The notes: generated by a model not told the origin, from the letters alone. Numbered from the stretch's first letter, positions 1 to 13,998 are shown. The stretch: 64,000 bases of DNA from Nephrocerus scutellatus (GCA_947095585.1 OX352762.1:27752669-27816668); one strand, 5' to 3'. Translations and numbers: made by a program.

Positions 1-184
1 GAAGCACTTAAGAATCCTCCTAATACCAAATAGTATAAGCAGAAATGTTTGGACTATAGACCACACTGTGTAGTAATTATCTACATAAGGTTTAACCTAC
101 ACTTCAAGATAAATTTCTTTAACGTTTCAGAAAAATTGTAGTGTTGTTCTATTAGCAATGAACGTTTAATTATAGTTATAATTA
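1..184. other. No recognised feature
   Basis: AT-rich sequence upstream of the first recognisable Jk-A copy. It could be a diverged 5' continuation of that element. Nothing in it can be assigned to a family. Confidence 0.4.
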
Positions 185-1378
185 TGTACACAATTCTGGG
201 TGGCTTCGCCATTCTGGCCAGATAACACCCGTAGGAAGAGATGTTCAGTTGTTCGTCTGACCATTGTGTTGAATCAGCTAATTTCAATTTCGTTAATAAA
301 CCACGCAGTTAGAGAAAAAACTCAAAAAAAAACAGTATGGCAATACGAGAAAGCCAATTGGGACGGCCTTAACAACTTCTTTGGGAAAATTAACTGATCG
401 CTATTGTTTTGTGATAGCAACGTGGTAAGTGGATGCCCCCGCTGATGCAATCACAAACATCATCCTTATTGGTATGAGAGGCTTTATACCTTACAGGAAT
501 AAGTCTGTCAAACCAAAGACGAATGGATGGTATGACTCAAGCTTAAAGAGGTTTCTAGGATTAGAGAGGTATGCTTTCGGTTTTACAAAGCAAACCCTAC
601 TGAGGAAAAGCGAACAAATTTTAAACGAGCCAGAAATGATTGCAATGCTCATCTTCGGCGAGTCAAATTCGCCTACTACCACAAATTTAGGCAAAAAATA
701 CTACAGTGTCCCAAAGGTACTAAAAAATTTTGGTCATTCGTGAAAAGAATCAAAAATACAGGCTTGTCGTCAATTCCAACGCTCATTTATAATGACAGTC
801 CAGTTGCCAACTCTAAAGACAAATCTAATCTGTTTGCTGCACTTTTTGCAGCGATCTCAACATTCACAAATCCGCTGGGCCAGATGGTATTTCCCCATTA
901 GTTCTGAAGAGGTGTTCTTCCAAGCTGGCATTACCATTGCGTAAGCTTTCTCATCTATCCAATTCTTCTGGACTCTTCCCGAGAAGTTGGAAAACAGCCT
1001 TTGTCCAGCCGATACCCAAAAAAGGCGTGCGTATGCTTAAGACAAAAGCTTATGCTTTTGTCCAAATTGCGTGCTTATGGAGTCGACGAAAAAATGCTTC
1101 ATTGGATTAGAAGCTATCTTTTGGACCGCTCAATTCAAGTTGTATTGGACGGTTTCAAGTCTGAAATACATCATATAAATGCTGGCGTTCCCCAAGGCTC
1201 TGTTTTATCCCCAACACTTGTTCTCATTTTTATTAATGATCTCTTATCTGTGACTTCGAATCTAATTCACTCTTTCGCAAAGACATCTTCTCTTTTCTTC
1301 TCCTTTTCCTTGACTCCCACGCTGTGCCAAGCATATAGCCGAACATAATAAGGGTGCGAACCCCTTTTCGCGTGCGTG
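185..1378 (+). pseudogene. Jk-A copy 1: jockey-like non-LTR retrotransposon, internally deleted
   Basis: This is a broken second ORF of a jockey-superclade element, which would encode an AP-endonuclease and reverse transcriptase. The tail of the endonuclease lies at 185-330. A linker with the pattern VWQYEKANWDGLNNFF follows at about 340-400 and continues to 743. RT sequence at about 1070-1290 contains HWIRSYLLDRSIQVVL and AGVPQGSVLSP. Compared with the copy at 56868-58433, about 100 bp of linker is missing near 855 and part of the early RT near 1030. A further segment is missing near 1280, where the frame jumps from the FADD region to the element's C-terminus and 3' UTR. Several frameshifts and stops rule out activity. 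The shared tail ends with a GTGCG...GCGTGCG motif before a different repeat begins. Confidence 0.85.
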
Positions 1379-1383
1379 TTTAT

Positions 1384-1641
1384 TTATAGTATCTTACATA
1401 ACCAGCTAGGAAAGTAGACGATCAGCACTTTACAGCGAGTAATTTTTCACACGACCAAAACAATTTTTCTTCTTAACTGCTTATGCGCAATGCAAAACTG
1501 TGGGAATGTGTATTCGCTGAGACTGTAGTAAATACCAATAGTATTTTCTATGTTGACACACTAGTGTGGATAAGGCCTACTTTCGAGGGTAGGTTATAAA
1601 GTATGAAACAGTCACTTTTGTTTGTGTGAAAAACTTGTTAG
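1384..1641 (+). repeat. Interspersed repeat F, copy 1
   Basis: About 258 bp with a clear inverted relative at 33982-34282. Shared blocks include AGCTAGGAAAGT near the start, a TTTTTCACACGA-CAAAACAA segment, GTGTGGATAA-GCCTACTTTC in the middle and GTGTGAAAAA near the end. There is no coding potential and I see no terminal inverted repeat. It lies immediately after the 3' end of Jk-A copy 1, and the relative sits inside another Jk-A copy. It is probably a SINE-like or non-autonomous element; the class is unknown. Confidence 0.65.
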
Positions 1642-4584
1642 GGCATAGTGGGAAAGTAGAGCGTATCTTCAAAGAATGCGGCAAACATTAAGATACATGA
1701 CAAAAAGCTCAGGGCGCACTTCACTTTGTTTGTGACATTGTTTTAGAATTAGATCATTGTCTTATTTTTGAGCGCCTTTTCTTTTCAGTCAACTTCTTCC
1801 TTGTTTTGCGTCTAATAGTGTTATTTATCCTACACGGGAGAGATGTCTGATTGATTTTCTTATGATTGCTTTTATGCATAGTTGATAGACGTGACCATGA
1901 CAAGGATGCGTTTATATTCTGTAATTATAGGATGTAATTTCAATTGTTCAACCAATGGCCAGCAAAGGTGCTTTATGGTTAAGGTTTCTTTTACAGTTTG
2001 TAGCTTAAGGTTTAGCACAGCTGTCAAAAAACTGATTGCGTTAAGATTTCCAGGATTTGAATTCACATTGCCGTCAAAAGCACTTTACTTATTCCGCCCA
2101 AAAATTAATTACATGGAACATTACACGACCTGCATATACTTAACTTCATGTTTTTTTTGTTTTTTTTAAAAATTCAATGGCATCAGTGCAGTAGTGCACA
2201 TTTTAAAAGGTTAGAGATTAATCTGTTTCATGTACGTACACTTTTTGTGCATACAAATTCTTTTGCCTCTTTACTCGTACGTTTGTCAATTTAACGCACT
2301 CGACGAATTAATTTGAAATGCTATTGCAAAGGTGTCACCTACACTTTATTCATGGGCAAAACAGTGTGCAATATTCACTCATCAAGCTGTGTAGTAAACA
2401 CATTTTCTTTTGTTTACTCAAGGCCGTCATTACGACAACTAAGGCACACCAACAAATGGACCTTCCTAGTAACTATAACTCAACGCACGATGCCTCTGGA
2501 AGGACATTAAACACATGCCTGAGTTCTTTACGCATTGCACCTTGATAATTTTTTTGCACCTTTTTTATTGTTCCACTCATAGTGCTTGGTTAAGATTCCT
2601 GCTGAAATTAAGGTGTCCTTTATTCTCGTTGTTGATGTTGTTGTTTGTCTAGTTTATCGTCGCACTAAAGTGCAAAACAAATACACACACTGTTGCTACG
2701 GTGAAGAAGTAATAAGCCCATACAACAGCCCATACATGCATGTACAAGAGCTCGTCCCGCGGGTGGTCATCAGTTTTACTTCTCTTTGTTTTAAGGATTT
2801 TTTTGGTTTTTGTACATAACTTAAATATTTGTCATGCTAAGTATATCTCATGTTTTGTTTTTTATCTTCTAGTTATGACAATGATTCTGTCTTACTAAGT
2901 AATATGGAATATTCAAAGAAAATTTGTTAACCAAAGAAATTAACAAATTATTAAGAGAACTTAAGCAAACTCGGTTTCGTTTGAAGATACGCCGGCAGTG
3001 TACGACCTTAAGTTGCAGTTTTTTCCCAAACACAATGCAATTGGATAATTTATTTCGGCCATGTCATGTTTTTTCGTCAAAGTTGGATCAGCCAGAGAGA
3101 AAAAAAAGTTGAGACGTTTAATGGAAATAATCAATTTCATATTCGTCTCTCGTCCGCTTTTAACTTATCTCTTGGACAATATTTCACAAAGTTATAACCG
3201 CCCATATTCTAAAAAGACTACCACGTGGTAGGTCTTAATTAATCAAGGAATTTGTATTTTCTTTTAGTAACCTTACCTTTACAAAAAAAAAAAAAAAAAC
3301 TCAATTAACATGCAGATACCTGCGTTTCTACGCCAACCACGCGTACAATTAAAATCAGTCCGCATTCAACATATATATATATATTGACGTCCAATCAACA
3401 GGAGAAATCTATAGTATGTATATATTACGTTAATTCACGTCGACGTCCTTTTTTGTTTTTGATTTCCTCCTTCTTTTTCCTCTAATTGTTTTCTCTCGAA
3501 ATACCTCCATGCCACCCGTTGTGCATGTGTATGAGTGTGAGGCCCTATGCGGTACAAATTGTTTGCTTGGAAACAGAAGCAGGTGGAATCACAGCGAACA
3601 CGATCATAAATAAGCGTATAAATTGTCAACAATATCGTTGCGTGTGTTTTCTGTGTTTTCTAGTAGGACCTCCAAGCATGATATAAATTTAAATGCAAAA
3701 GATGGTGTTTAAGTCAAATATTTTTGTAATTGAATTTAAAGTAAATTGGAATTGATATTACAAAAAGCGATAAAAACAACTATAGATACCTACGAATCTA
3801 CTTACTAGCCGATATTAGGTTGTGGTTTTCTTAATATCTTGTACTCTATGGTGCCATGACGAGTTAAGTGTCAAATTCGTCGACGAGTGGTGTGTGAAAT
3901 TTTCGAAAACCATTATTAGTTACTTAATGGATTATATAATGGATAAAGACTTCATTTCTACACCTCAATTGCACATCTGCCATACAAGCAGGCTTTGGAC
4001 TTAGTTGCGGTTGAAAAAATGCCATTACAAAAAGTCCTTTTCAAAGAGACTTTATCCTCAATCACACATTTGTGATGTCCCTGCTGTAACAGAAATCCTA
4101 TCAATAATGTATTTCGCGATTAAACATCCGCTAAAAAGATCGTATCTCCCATCCATTGTGTAAAACAACTCTCAAACAGTCAAACAGATTCCCTCGTGTC
4201 CTAATCAACTCATGTAATGAAACCGAACAGTCCATCATCACAAGCAGCTAGCTGATAAAGCAAAATAGACCCACGATCTCTCATACTCAACGACAGCCGA
4301 CGTGATGATGCGCTCAAAATGATCCACCACAATCTACAAGATCAATCTTCGATCTAATGAATGTTACGAACCCAGCCATTCCTAAGCTAGGTATGTGAAG
4401 AATTAAGATCAATTTAAGGGGTATTTAGGAGCGCATGTTACATACACATCCTCGATACTAATGGACCGAACCACGTGTGGATCCCGACAGGCCAAAACAA
4501 AGCAGAGAGGAGTGATGAAAAGGTACATAATGTTGTCCATTAGTGCAATGAACAAGCGATCAATCGATCGAAGAAGGTTGGGTT
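1642..4584. other. Intergenic, no supported gene
   Basis: AT-rich DNA with low-complexity tracts: a T-rich run near 2150-2168, 17 consecutive A at 3283-3299 and an AT dinucleotide run at 3371-3384. Short open frames are present but none resembles a known protein or shows a convincing splice context. Confidence 0.5.
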
Positions 4585-4608
4585 GGATGGATGGATGGAT
4601 GGATGGAT
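4585..4608. repeat. GGAT microsatellite
   Basis: Six consecutive GGAT units within a stretch rich in CGATCGAT motifs (4558-4630). It is a simple tandem repeat. Confidence 0.9.
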
Positions 4609-5210
4609 CGGTCTGTCGATCGATCGGTGAGCATCATCAGCGTAACATCATCGATACCTTTTGTCTCCTTTCTATAAATTAAACCGCGATGTTTGATGTT
4701 TTATCGGCGTCCGTTCTCTTACGTACTCATCTCATCCGATACCTATGTACATACGAATATATGTGACGCTTACAATCGACCATAATTATAATAACTACGA
4801 CGATCGGGTCTACTTCTCACAGCGTATGCGTTAATGATAATTTATTTTTTCCATTTTTTCCTTTGATTTTCACAAAAATATTTTCGGCGGGAATTTGTTT
4901 GACGAGAAGACGAAAATTTGTCTACTACAGTTTTAGCGTTCAAGAAGTTGTAAGATAAATAGACCTACGATCAATTCCGAGAAAACCGACTAACACGCCG
5001 TTGCACAAGTAGTGAAGAACAATTGGATGAAATTTTTTTGTGTTCTTCTACTTGGTCATCTTTTTGTAGCTGTCGTCAGCGATCGCCGAAGTTTGTATAG
5101 CAATTTTTAAAAAACATAACTGCAGCTTTTGATTCGATCGATTCAACAGAAGGTTTGATAAAAACGCTAGTCAACGATTAGTTCATTGTTATTTAAATTT
5201 TTTTTTCGTT

Positions 5211-5540
5211 ATGGTCTTTTGGGACACTTCAAAATTGGCGCTTAAGTTTTCAAGTTTGTTCCCAAAGAGAGAACAACGAAATTCCGATCACCAACCAGTC
5301 CTATCTTCAACTGAAGTGTCGAATAGTGTGGGAAACAAAAATATTTTTAATGCTAACATTTTGATAGGTTACTCGGATCGGTTCCACGATTCGAGATCAA
5401 TTGAAAATGTGCAATGTGTGATCAGTTCAAGATCACTTATTAGGAATGTTTGTCTGCGCTGCCGGGCTATGACTCAAGTGTGCGGTAGGTTGGTGCGAAG
5501 AGATACCGGTTGCCTATTTACACTCTTGTTCTATTATTGA
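5211..5540 (+). other. Weak candidate coding exon, 109 codons
   Basis: The open frame begins at an ATG after a T-rich tract and has no recognised domain. A GTAGGT that could serve as a splice donor lies near 5484, after a cysteine- and arginine-rich stretch (CLRCRAMTQVCG). CGATCG-rich sequence and a possible TATA-like element (CTATAAATT near 4671) lie upstream. Chance occurrence in AT-rich DNA is the simplest explanation. Confidence 0.15.
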
Positions 5541-7890
5541 TGAGCATACAATGAAGATCATTTAAAGATCAATACAATAACTGATTGATGACTAAGCGAC
5601 TGCTTGTTTATATTTGTTTCGGTGTTTAAAAAACCATAACAGGTTGTTTTACATGTAATTTACAATTAGTGGTGGCGCTATTTCCGGGAATTAGGATTCA
5701 TTTACCGATCGTTTATGGATCGTGCTGTTGTTTTTCCATAACTTTAACAGATAATTAATGAATAATGTTTTAAGAATGCAATTAAATATTTTCCTAAATA
5801 TTTTGAAAATAAATTTGCGTTACCTAATTATAACCATACCTATAACAGACCTTGAAAATTGTTTTACCTAATGATCGTTAAAGTGGTAAAGATTTTCGAA
5901 ATAACGATTTACCGACCGAACGTTTTTGCTCTTAAAATAATTGAAAATATTTAGGTGCATTTTCTGGGTATGGCTTACCGATAAGACTTAAGCTGCTATT
6001 AATAATCCTGTAAAATTAGAAACATAATAAGCGGCAAGGTAATAAAGCGCTTAACAAGGATCATCAACATGTTCTTTCGCATAGGAGTAACAAAACTTGG
6101 GTTGAGTTTTCAAATATTTTACATTCAAAGAATGGAAAGTTTTTTCGCTAAATAGTTCTACAATGAATAAAATAGGCCTACCCTTGCTTCCGTGTGTAAA
6201 GACATATTCCGAACAAAAGTAAATATAGTGTTGAAGCAGGTTCAGGATATACTACAGAAGAAGTTAAGCAGCAAGCTAGGCAGGTAACTAGTCGATCGTA
6301 AAATGTACTTTCTTCCTGGTGCATTATTCAATAATGCTTTAGGAGCCGATGCACAAGTATCGTCATAAATATTTTAACTGTAAGTACGTAATTGTTTTCA
6401 TTTTCTATTGTCTCTTAGTCCTTATTCAGGGACTTTTGCGCGCGGACATGTTTTCTTTGTTTGCATAGGGCACCGCCACAGGAAGGCGGTGCACAAATAA
6501 AAGACTTTTCGCACATCATCAGAAGATCACCGCACTTAGTTGGATTTGTATTATTATTAGGTATTATTTGAGTATTGCAGAAAAGTTATACCTATTTTGT
6601 TCTTTAACTTGCAGGATTTCCAAAATATTCTGTGCGCACCTGTTGTAGTCGGCAGGCTGTCAGATTTTTGTCAAACGATGGTTTTTCCAAAATAGCCGAC
6701 GATGACAGTACCAGGCAAGATAGCATTTCTCTTGAAGTAAAAATACATAAATTACTGCCTTTAGCTCGTGCTGTACTTTGCTATTGTAGGGATAATGGGT
6801 AAGCAAGTTGAACAATTCAAGGCAATATGCTGTTAGCCTTCGGCAAAACATCTGCCAATGGCGGGTTAGAGGTGACAGTTTTTATTTTTTCAAAATTGTT
6901 ACTGATGTGTTTTGAAAGGTACACAACCAACGGGACACCAGCTTAGTTCCTGCCAAATACTTAGAACTAAATGAAAACATCATTCTGGATATTAAGAGTT
7001 GGGCGGAACTACAAAATGGTACTACAAAACGATCACAAATTGATGTACGAATAAAAGTTTTGAATTTTGAATATTAACCGTTTGATAGAAGGACAATTGT
7101 TAAATTCATGCTTTTTAAAACTGCCTCGTGGCGACGAGAGATAGTAAAGGACGTCATAATAATAAAATATTGTGATATTAAAATATACTGTCGCGTCGCG
7201 AGGATTTTTCAATTTCTCTGCCACTGCTGGAGGAGCTCCGACTAGAAGATGACTATTGTGAGTTGGGCTATATGTTCTCTTTAATTTGATATTTATTTGA
7301 CAGATCAACCGAGACTCGTCGACGCTATCTTGCGCTAATATAAATCAGCCTTAAATTTGACAAAAGCTAATAAATTGAGAATAATTCCTTTAGCTTACGC
7401 TGAGTCTTAGAATTATTTTTGAGCAGAACTGCAGCGTTTTGGGGATCATTAGGTAGACTAAAAATGATGAAGCAATCGGATAGTCTTTTTTCCATTCTAC
7501 AAGGGGAGTCCGATCCTAGCCTTCTAAAAAATGTCATTCTACCGATCCTATTTTTGTGTCGGTTTCATTCGTTTCCTTAGCTCCTCAATGCATTCTGGTG
7601 AGCTGAGCTAGAGGTACTAATCCCAAAAAATCACCACAAAGCTTATTCACGGTCACATTTATCGCGAATGTCTGACATCGTCCAAAAGTAATAACTGTCC
7701 TGAGAAAGCTTCTCAATTTGCGTTTCGAACATGGTTTTAAACTGCAGTTAGTCTCTTCAATTTGTATGGAAAATTATCAATCACACAACACGAAGTTATA
7801 GACTGCAATGTTGCGCCAAATATCTATCATTACTCTGGTTTACACAATTCCTTTGGCAAAGTCTTAACCTATTTTCTGAGAAATTAACTT

Positions 7891-8280
7891 TTGGTTCAAG
7901 TCGAAAAATCGGATCCTACCGAGTACCGAGCATGGTTTTTTTTTACTCGTGCCATCATAGTGATCGTATATTTCGTTGTTTTAGAGTCTCTAGAACTGTT
8001 CCTCGTCATATGTACTTCCAAAAGTTATTCTGAAGATTTCTGCTTACCAGAAGCTTTAAGACCAGAGCACTTAATAAAGTTGGCTGTAGCTAAAACACAA
8101 GTAAAGCAATGTTCTGTTCCCAAAACTCATATTGTGTACGGTAGAGATGAACTTGACGAAAATCCATGCATAATCAACACGTACGCAACGAAATTCTTCC
8201 TCCGGGGTAATAATCACAGTTTCACATCAACTTTTTTGATTTTTAGTAAACGATTTCCTCACTTGAAAAAAAATCTCTAA
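7891..8280 (+). other. Weak candidate open frame, 129 codons
   Basis: The translation has a hydrophobic segment near residues 19-42 that could span a membrane, followed by a polar region with four cysteines. No family is recognised and no flanking splice or polyadenylation context was identified. Without conservation data it may be a chance frame. Confidence 0.12.
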
Positions 8281-9894
8281 ATTTGTCGATTTCATTATCG
8301 AGTGCACGAGGAGCTGCAGTGCGGTGCTGGTATAGTAATGCGTATATTAATTATGTCGATGAGATGATGATTGGGTACACCCATCCGGTTCCGTTTGATT
8401 ATGTCGTGCAGTCGGTATTAGATGGAAGCAGGAATGCGATTGTTATATAGTTTATCGCTGCATCGGCACTATGGCTTAAACGTTTTATGGTCAATTCTTT
8501 CTTTTTCCTTTCTCTATGATGAGATGGGTATTGATTGGATGTTGTGTCACGACATATAATCGACATATGCGGGTAATTGCCGATGAATTTTCCTCAACAC
8601 CTATTTTATAGTGAAAATGCGACAATTTCAATGGAATTTAAGAGAAAATAGCACGGTGAAATTTATTGCACATTGGTATAAAACGCCCATATTTCTATTA
8701 TGTGGTGGTTCAGTGGTATATCACAAATCGGTTTGCTGCACAACTGTCCCATAACACCAATTAAGGACCTTTTCATTGCAATTCAATTGAATTCCCTGTT
8801 CTGTTCTGTTCGTTTTTGTACAACTTCATCGTAATAATTGAAATGTCACACATTACACATTTAGACATTTTTTGCTGTACTCGTATGTTACTTTGCAATT
8901 AAGTCCTTCACAGTATATTTGAGTTCAATATTAGGATAAGAGTGGCAAATGCTAAGAGAAGTATAATTAAGAAATAGAAAGAATATTTTGCTAATGTTGA
9001 TCAAACACTCTTACGAAAGCTAAATTAAGCAGATTGTCCCGTTTGTAATCTTTTTACTTCTAATCGGACTCCCACAAAAAATTCCTGCATTGCCTCCAAG
9101 CAGATGTAGTATGAAGACAGCCATTCAATAACTCAATCTACGCTCTTTAATTTTTGTCAAAATACATATGAAGCTGGTTAACCAGAAGATACGTTTTTTT
9201 TTTCCCTTTTAAGACAGTTCATTTTCGATACATAACAATTATTAGAGGTTTGAGCTCGCAAGTTCAAAAAAACAAGGAAATGCTTGATAACAAACACAAT
9301 GCCGTTTGTTACTGTCTTCATTACATCTTAAGCTCAAACTTGAAGATTATAAGTAAGGACCAATTTTAAACTCTCATTCATTCTCTTCTCTTTTATGATT
9401 GAATGATATATACAAAATGGAAAACAACATATGAACTGGCTTGAAAGAGACAGTAATTCATAGACAGATAGAATAAAAACACTCAAAATGAGTAATGGTT
9501 GAACTGAATCTGCAATCATCTCTTTATATTGAGAAAAGCGAGTTTAACGGCTTGCAACGACTGAAAGGAGGACAATTCAACGTTACCGTTACACCTTTGG
9601 TTTAGGGTTAACTTAATTAATTAATTTAATTTAATTTAATAATGCTTAGTCAAGCGGCGAATTCCTAATCAAAACACAAAATAGAAAAAAATACGTTAAA
9701 TCTAAAATGAAAGTCTCAATTTATGTGGAATGGAAGTCATAATAGGTTGACCAGACTATAGCCTATAGGCTATCATACTCATGAGTCGGCCCTGAGGCAG
9801 GTAGCACATGGGTTCCAAAGTTCTTTGGACTAGCTTTTAACGAAGTCAACTGCAGAATTTGTTCTAGTAGAGACTCTACATTGATATATTGATT

Positions 9895-10155
9895 TTGATG
9901 TAATGATGTTGACATCATGAAGAGGATTAAGTTCGGTATGCTAGATAGGCCGGTGGTCAAAATACTTAGCTCGCATGAGCGAAGATGATCCTCGTAAGGA
10001 TGGTGTAGACAAGACGCCAAGAGTTTATGGAGTGATGACAGACTGTATGGCAGCGGTTCAAAAAAGAGACAGATGGCGAAACTTTTGCTGGAAGCCAGAA
10101 CCGGACCACAGGTTTTACAGCTAATTATGATGATGATGATGAATGATGAGAGTGA
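9895..10155 (+). pseudogene. RTE-like element, 3'-terminal fragment
   Basis: Translation in shifting frames matches the end of an RTE-type reverse transcriptase ORF, with a basic WR-rich stretch (KKRDRWRNFCWKPEP). It aligns with 53630-53905, sharing the 'AAGAGxATTAAGxTCGGTA' and 'AGCTCGCATGAG' blocks. Both copies end in TGATGATGA-type trinucleotide repeats, here at about 10126-10145, which is typical of RTE-clade 3' tails. The copy is 5'-truncated and its frame is broken. Confidence 0.7.
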
Positions 10156-12579
10156 CGAAAAGGACAGGCCCATAACAAATAAAACATGTTCTAGCTGGTG
10201 GAGGAACGCGTTTATGAGAATACGGAATAGCTTGGCATTTATTAACACATAACTACTAAAAACATTTCCAGGACCACGCTGAAAGTCATGTCCGTAGATT
10301 TTTTACTTTATCAGCCTAAGCAGAAAGGTGTGATTTTACGATGACATCGTTTACATCATTAATTGATAAGACGAAAATCAAAGTATACAGGTTAGGGACT
10401 CAAGAAGGATAGCATACAAAGATCTAGTGAGGACTTTGTGTCATCTTTTATCCAAATAAAAATAACCCGATTTGATTAACGCTGTTTAAAATCCAAGAGC
10501 TTTGATTTTGAAAAGAACGATTCTGTGCGAAACTTTTTCTAAGGCCTTATTAAATCGGTGGCTATTGCAATGGAGCCGTTCTCAAATATACCCAAATTAC
10601 GACACAGAAATTCAATTGTTAGTGGTTGTTGATTTGCCCTTAATGAAATCGTGTTGCTAACTGGAGAAAATGGTCTTACAGTGAAACAACATAGTATGGT
10701 AAATATTGCTTTCAAAAATTTAGTTTACCTATACTTGGAATTTTCATTTATTTCATTTAATCTCGGGGAATTATGTAAGAGCTTTTCTGAGTAGGGAAAA
10801 GAAGAAACCTTTTTAAAAGACGGCTGTGTGAAGGAAGAATCAAGAAATGTACATTTTCAAGACCACTGCGACAAACCACCTGGATCAGGAGAATACTAGT
10901 TCCTTAATCGATCTTTCTTCTACAGTCGCCAAGGTTATATCTACTGACACTAGTGAAGTTTGGGTACAAGTACAAAAAATAATAATTGTCAGGTTCAGGT
11001 TATGGCTGGTGAAAGATTGGCTAAAAATGCGCAAATATGTTTGCGATATAATATAATGCAAAGGGAACGTGTTTTTATTAGGTATATACCAAGGGGGAGA
11101 TGATGAAGGGATTATTTGTGGGACAAGTGGGACCGATTGTTTGAAGCAATTACAGATTTCAGCATAGAGATACAACAAACTCAATAGTAATATGTAAATT
11201 ATCAAAAATAAAGGCAGATTGTTTAGTCAAATAAAGTAAATAAAAAATCTTTGGAGGACAAAAAGTCCTTTAGCACATATTGTACAACAAATATAAACGC
11301 ACCAATACCCGATTTAAGTCCTAACTGTACTCTGGCTTTTCGACACTTATTTGCTCATCTCATAATTTGTGCTGATAACCCATCGTATTCACTTATTAGA
11401 AGGTTTTCTTACGTCAGTTTAAAAAATAACCCAGCTCTGAAATTACATCACAATTACATGCAAACGAAATGTTTTTGTTCAGATTTCCTTTGCCAAAGAA
11501 TCAGAGTCACTATTGCACTTCAAACGCTCTACTATCGACATCCAGATTAGGTCCTTAACATTTATTAACTATTGTGCTCAGTAGGGAAGTGGAAATTCAT
11601 CTCAGTGCTTTTCTAATATTTATTTTGAAATTGACAATGAAAAAATTTTTTTTTGCAGGCAATCTAAGTGCAATCAATGAATAATTGTAAGCGACATACA
11701 AAATAGTATTCAAGTAGCACATTGACAAAAAGAGAGGAAACTTTTCAAGTATGGAACGCAACTCTGGTGCCGTTCACAAAATACGAGTATCAAAGTCAAG
11801 TGGGTGACACCAAAACGACGAGTATCTCTCACCATATTCAGCATCATTTCATTACAATAATCAATATCATCGTCATTTGCATAAGGTGTATTCTTGAAAG
11901 CAACACGCACAAAAAGTCATAGCACTGTATGTAATTACACTGGGGGCCTTAAAGTATAGCCATTTACCTATTAAAAATGTGACTGTGGCAATCCTAACTT
12001 TTTAAGTTTTTATTTTATTTTTTCAAACTTCAGGACGAGTAGGTAGCTTGAAAATGTCAGAAAGATTGTCTATTGATTCAAAACGTATTTTGTCAGTTTT
12101 TATGATTATGTTTAAAAATATTGTGCCCAGTTTAGCTTTCAATTAGAATAACAACCACTATTAAACTTATTACCAAGGAAGAACTACCTAAATACTTTGC
12201 GCGACGCCAATAAGTGTGCTATTAAAATTAAAATAACGAAGAAATGTGATTTTAAATATATCCTCACGTTTGTAGCCCGTTTCAATTTATTTTCACAGAA
12301 TTCTCCCTGATTCATTGAAAAAAGCAATACGGAAAACGAACACGAAACTAAAATGATGCGAGTCCAAATGCTTTAATCAATGGACCATGGTCAGGATAAA
12401 CTACAAAATACCATGACCAAGAAAATATTACAAATAATGACATAAGTGAGCCTTCAAATTTCTTTGAAACTCTGTTCAAAAAAATTCAGTTCTTCCGGAA
12501 CTAGTTGACGTCTTCCTTAAAGACCAATAACTCGACAGTGAATTGTACCGGACCCGTTTGTAGTATCACGCCTAATAAA
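10156..12579. other. Intergenic, no supported gene
   Basis: Open frames of about 60-106 codons occur on both strands (for example 10885-11205 minus and 11251-11550 plus), but none is recognisable. No RT, transposase or RNA-gene signature was seen. Confidence 0.45.
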
Positions 12580-12885
12580 CAAAAAATGGAGGTGGAGGCA
12601 CAACACGACTTTCTTTTACGGACGGGACCGGAATCTTCAGTAAATATATATTACATTTTTTTGTTTTTTTTTAATTTCTTTTGCACTTAATAGATTTCTC
12701 CTAAGTGCTATACTTTTTGAGTTATTTGCAAAAACTGTCACTTCCGGCTGTCAGATTTCCGTCAAAATCATCTGGACCCTCACAATTTATGTAAAAATCT
12801 TAAATATGAATTTTCATGCCGATAAGTTCAGTCGTCTTGGCTGTAGTGTGGACACAGACAGACAGACATACAGGAAAAAACAAAC
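12580..12885 (+). repeat. Interspersed repeat E, copy 1
   Basis: About 300 bp with a close inverted relative at 21045-21380. Shared blocks include GGCACAACACGACTTTCTTT, GGAATCTTCAGTAAAT followed by a T-rich tract, and a GATAAGTTCAG segment. The block ends in GTGGACAC-GACAGACATACAG. An A- or T-rich tract in the middle differs in length between copies. No protein is encoded. It is probably a non-autonomous element. Confidence 0.65.
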
Positions 12886-13796
12886 ACTTTTCAAAATATT
12901 CCTTAACGACTCCTTGTGGTTTCTCGTAGTTAAGCTAAGGTCTCTGGAGCAATCACAAATTCAGGCTTTTGTCAATTATTTCCCATTTCCGTTCTAATGT
13001 TTAAATTTTTTGTCAATAACTGCGAAAAGGCTGGCAAATTTGAAACATTTGACTTGTGGATGGTTTGCAGTAAAAGTGCGTGCAAGACTCTTGAGAAAGT
13101 TATTAAGTTTGCTGGTCATAACAGACTTTACCTTGTTTAATTAACCTTGGAACTGACAGACGACCGTTGGCGAAATGTTCTTTTATTCAAGCTCGGTTTT
13201 AGTGGTATTTTGTAAAAGAATAATATCAAGCATAATTAGAAAATAAGAACATGCTTACATACTGGAGTTCCTAAAAGGTCATAATTTGCAAAATTGAAAA
13301 TACTGTTACAACCCAAAAAATGCAAACTTTTAGGATGTAGTAGGTATGCCTAAAGCCATAACTACGTAGAAGAATAACATCAAAAGTCAATTTGTAGATT
13401 AACTGCGTGAGAGCAAAAGTATCGGTGTTCTTTTAATCTGATTTTGTTGCTCCTGACAGTGAAACAATTGTGATACCACAGTTGAGCCAGAAGGGTGATG
13501 GTTCTAATAGAACAACCTCAGATGTCGAAAATAATTTGAGTGGTGGCATTCTTCTATCAAGAGATAACTTACATTTCCGCAAATTATTAATCATAAATAA
13601 AGTTAAAAATAAAAACGACCCATAAAAATTAAAATCTTTCATATAAATTCTCTAATAACCAAAAGTAAAAAAAAAAACATATAAAGCACTGCAACCCAAC
13701 AACCCCAATCGTAAAGCAAGCAGCGCTGCCCACAGCACACAGCGCACAACGCACATAGAACACAGTCATCCTAGTATGAAAGTAACTGATGCCGGC
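12886..13796. other. Intergenic, no supported gene
   Basis: AT-rich sequence with an A-rich tract near 13667. Short minus-strand open frames at 13433-13835 have no recognisable content. Confidence 0.4.
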
Positions 13797-13998
13797 GAAA
13801 AATTTTGTATGGGAGCCCCCCGACCTCGCGGCCAAATCACTCTCAAATTAATAGAAAGTATTGTCACCGGAAATATTGATGTGTACAAAATTTCAATAAA
13901 ATCGAGCTTTGGGAAGTGGGCTAAAAATTGATCACAAGATCTGACCAGCCAGCCAGTCCGCCAGCCACGGGCACGCGAAGTTAATAAAGAGAATTTAA
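13797..13998 (-). mobile_element. TIR/minisatellite element (HINE-like), truncated copy 1
   Basis: Read on the minus strand it begins with the terminal sequence TTAAATTCTCTTTATTAACT (ending at 13998), then CGTGCCCGTGG and a GGCT/GGCG-rich subterminal stretch. Next comes the conserved GATCAATTTTTAGCCCACTT block, then one repeat unit ending in GGTCGGGGGGCTCCCATAC. This matches the left end of the 24338 element. Only one unit remains and the far terminus is absent, so it is a truncated copy. Confidence 0.75.

Larger units (their letters stand above)
4609..9894. other. Intergenic, two weak open frames
   Basis: No transposon protein or known domain was recognised in this 5.3 kb. Two plus-strand open frames (5211-5540 and 7891-8280) are listed separately as weak candidates. 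The rest is AT-rich sequence with many homopolymer tracts, including a TTAA/TTTAA-rich run at about 9612-9645. An unseen gene made of very short exons cannot be excluded. Confidence 0.45.
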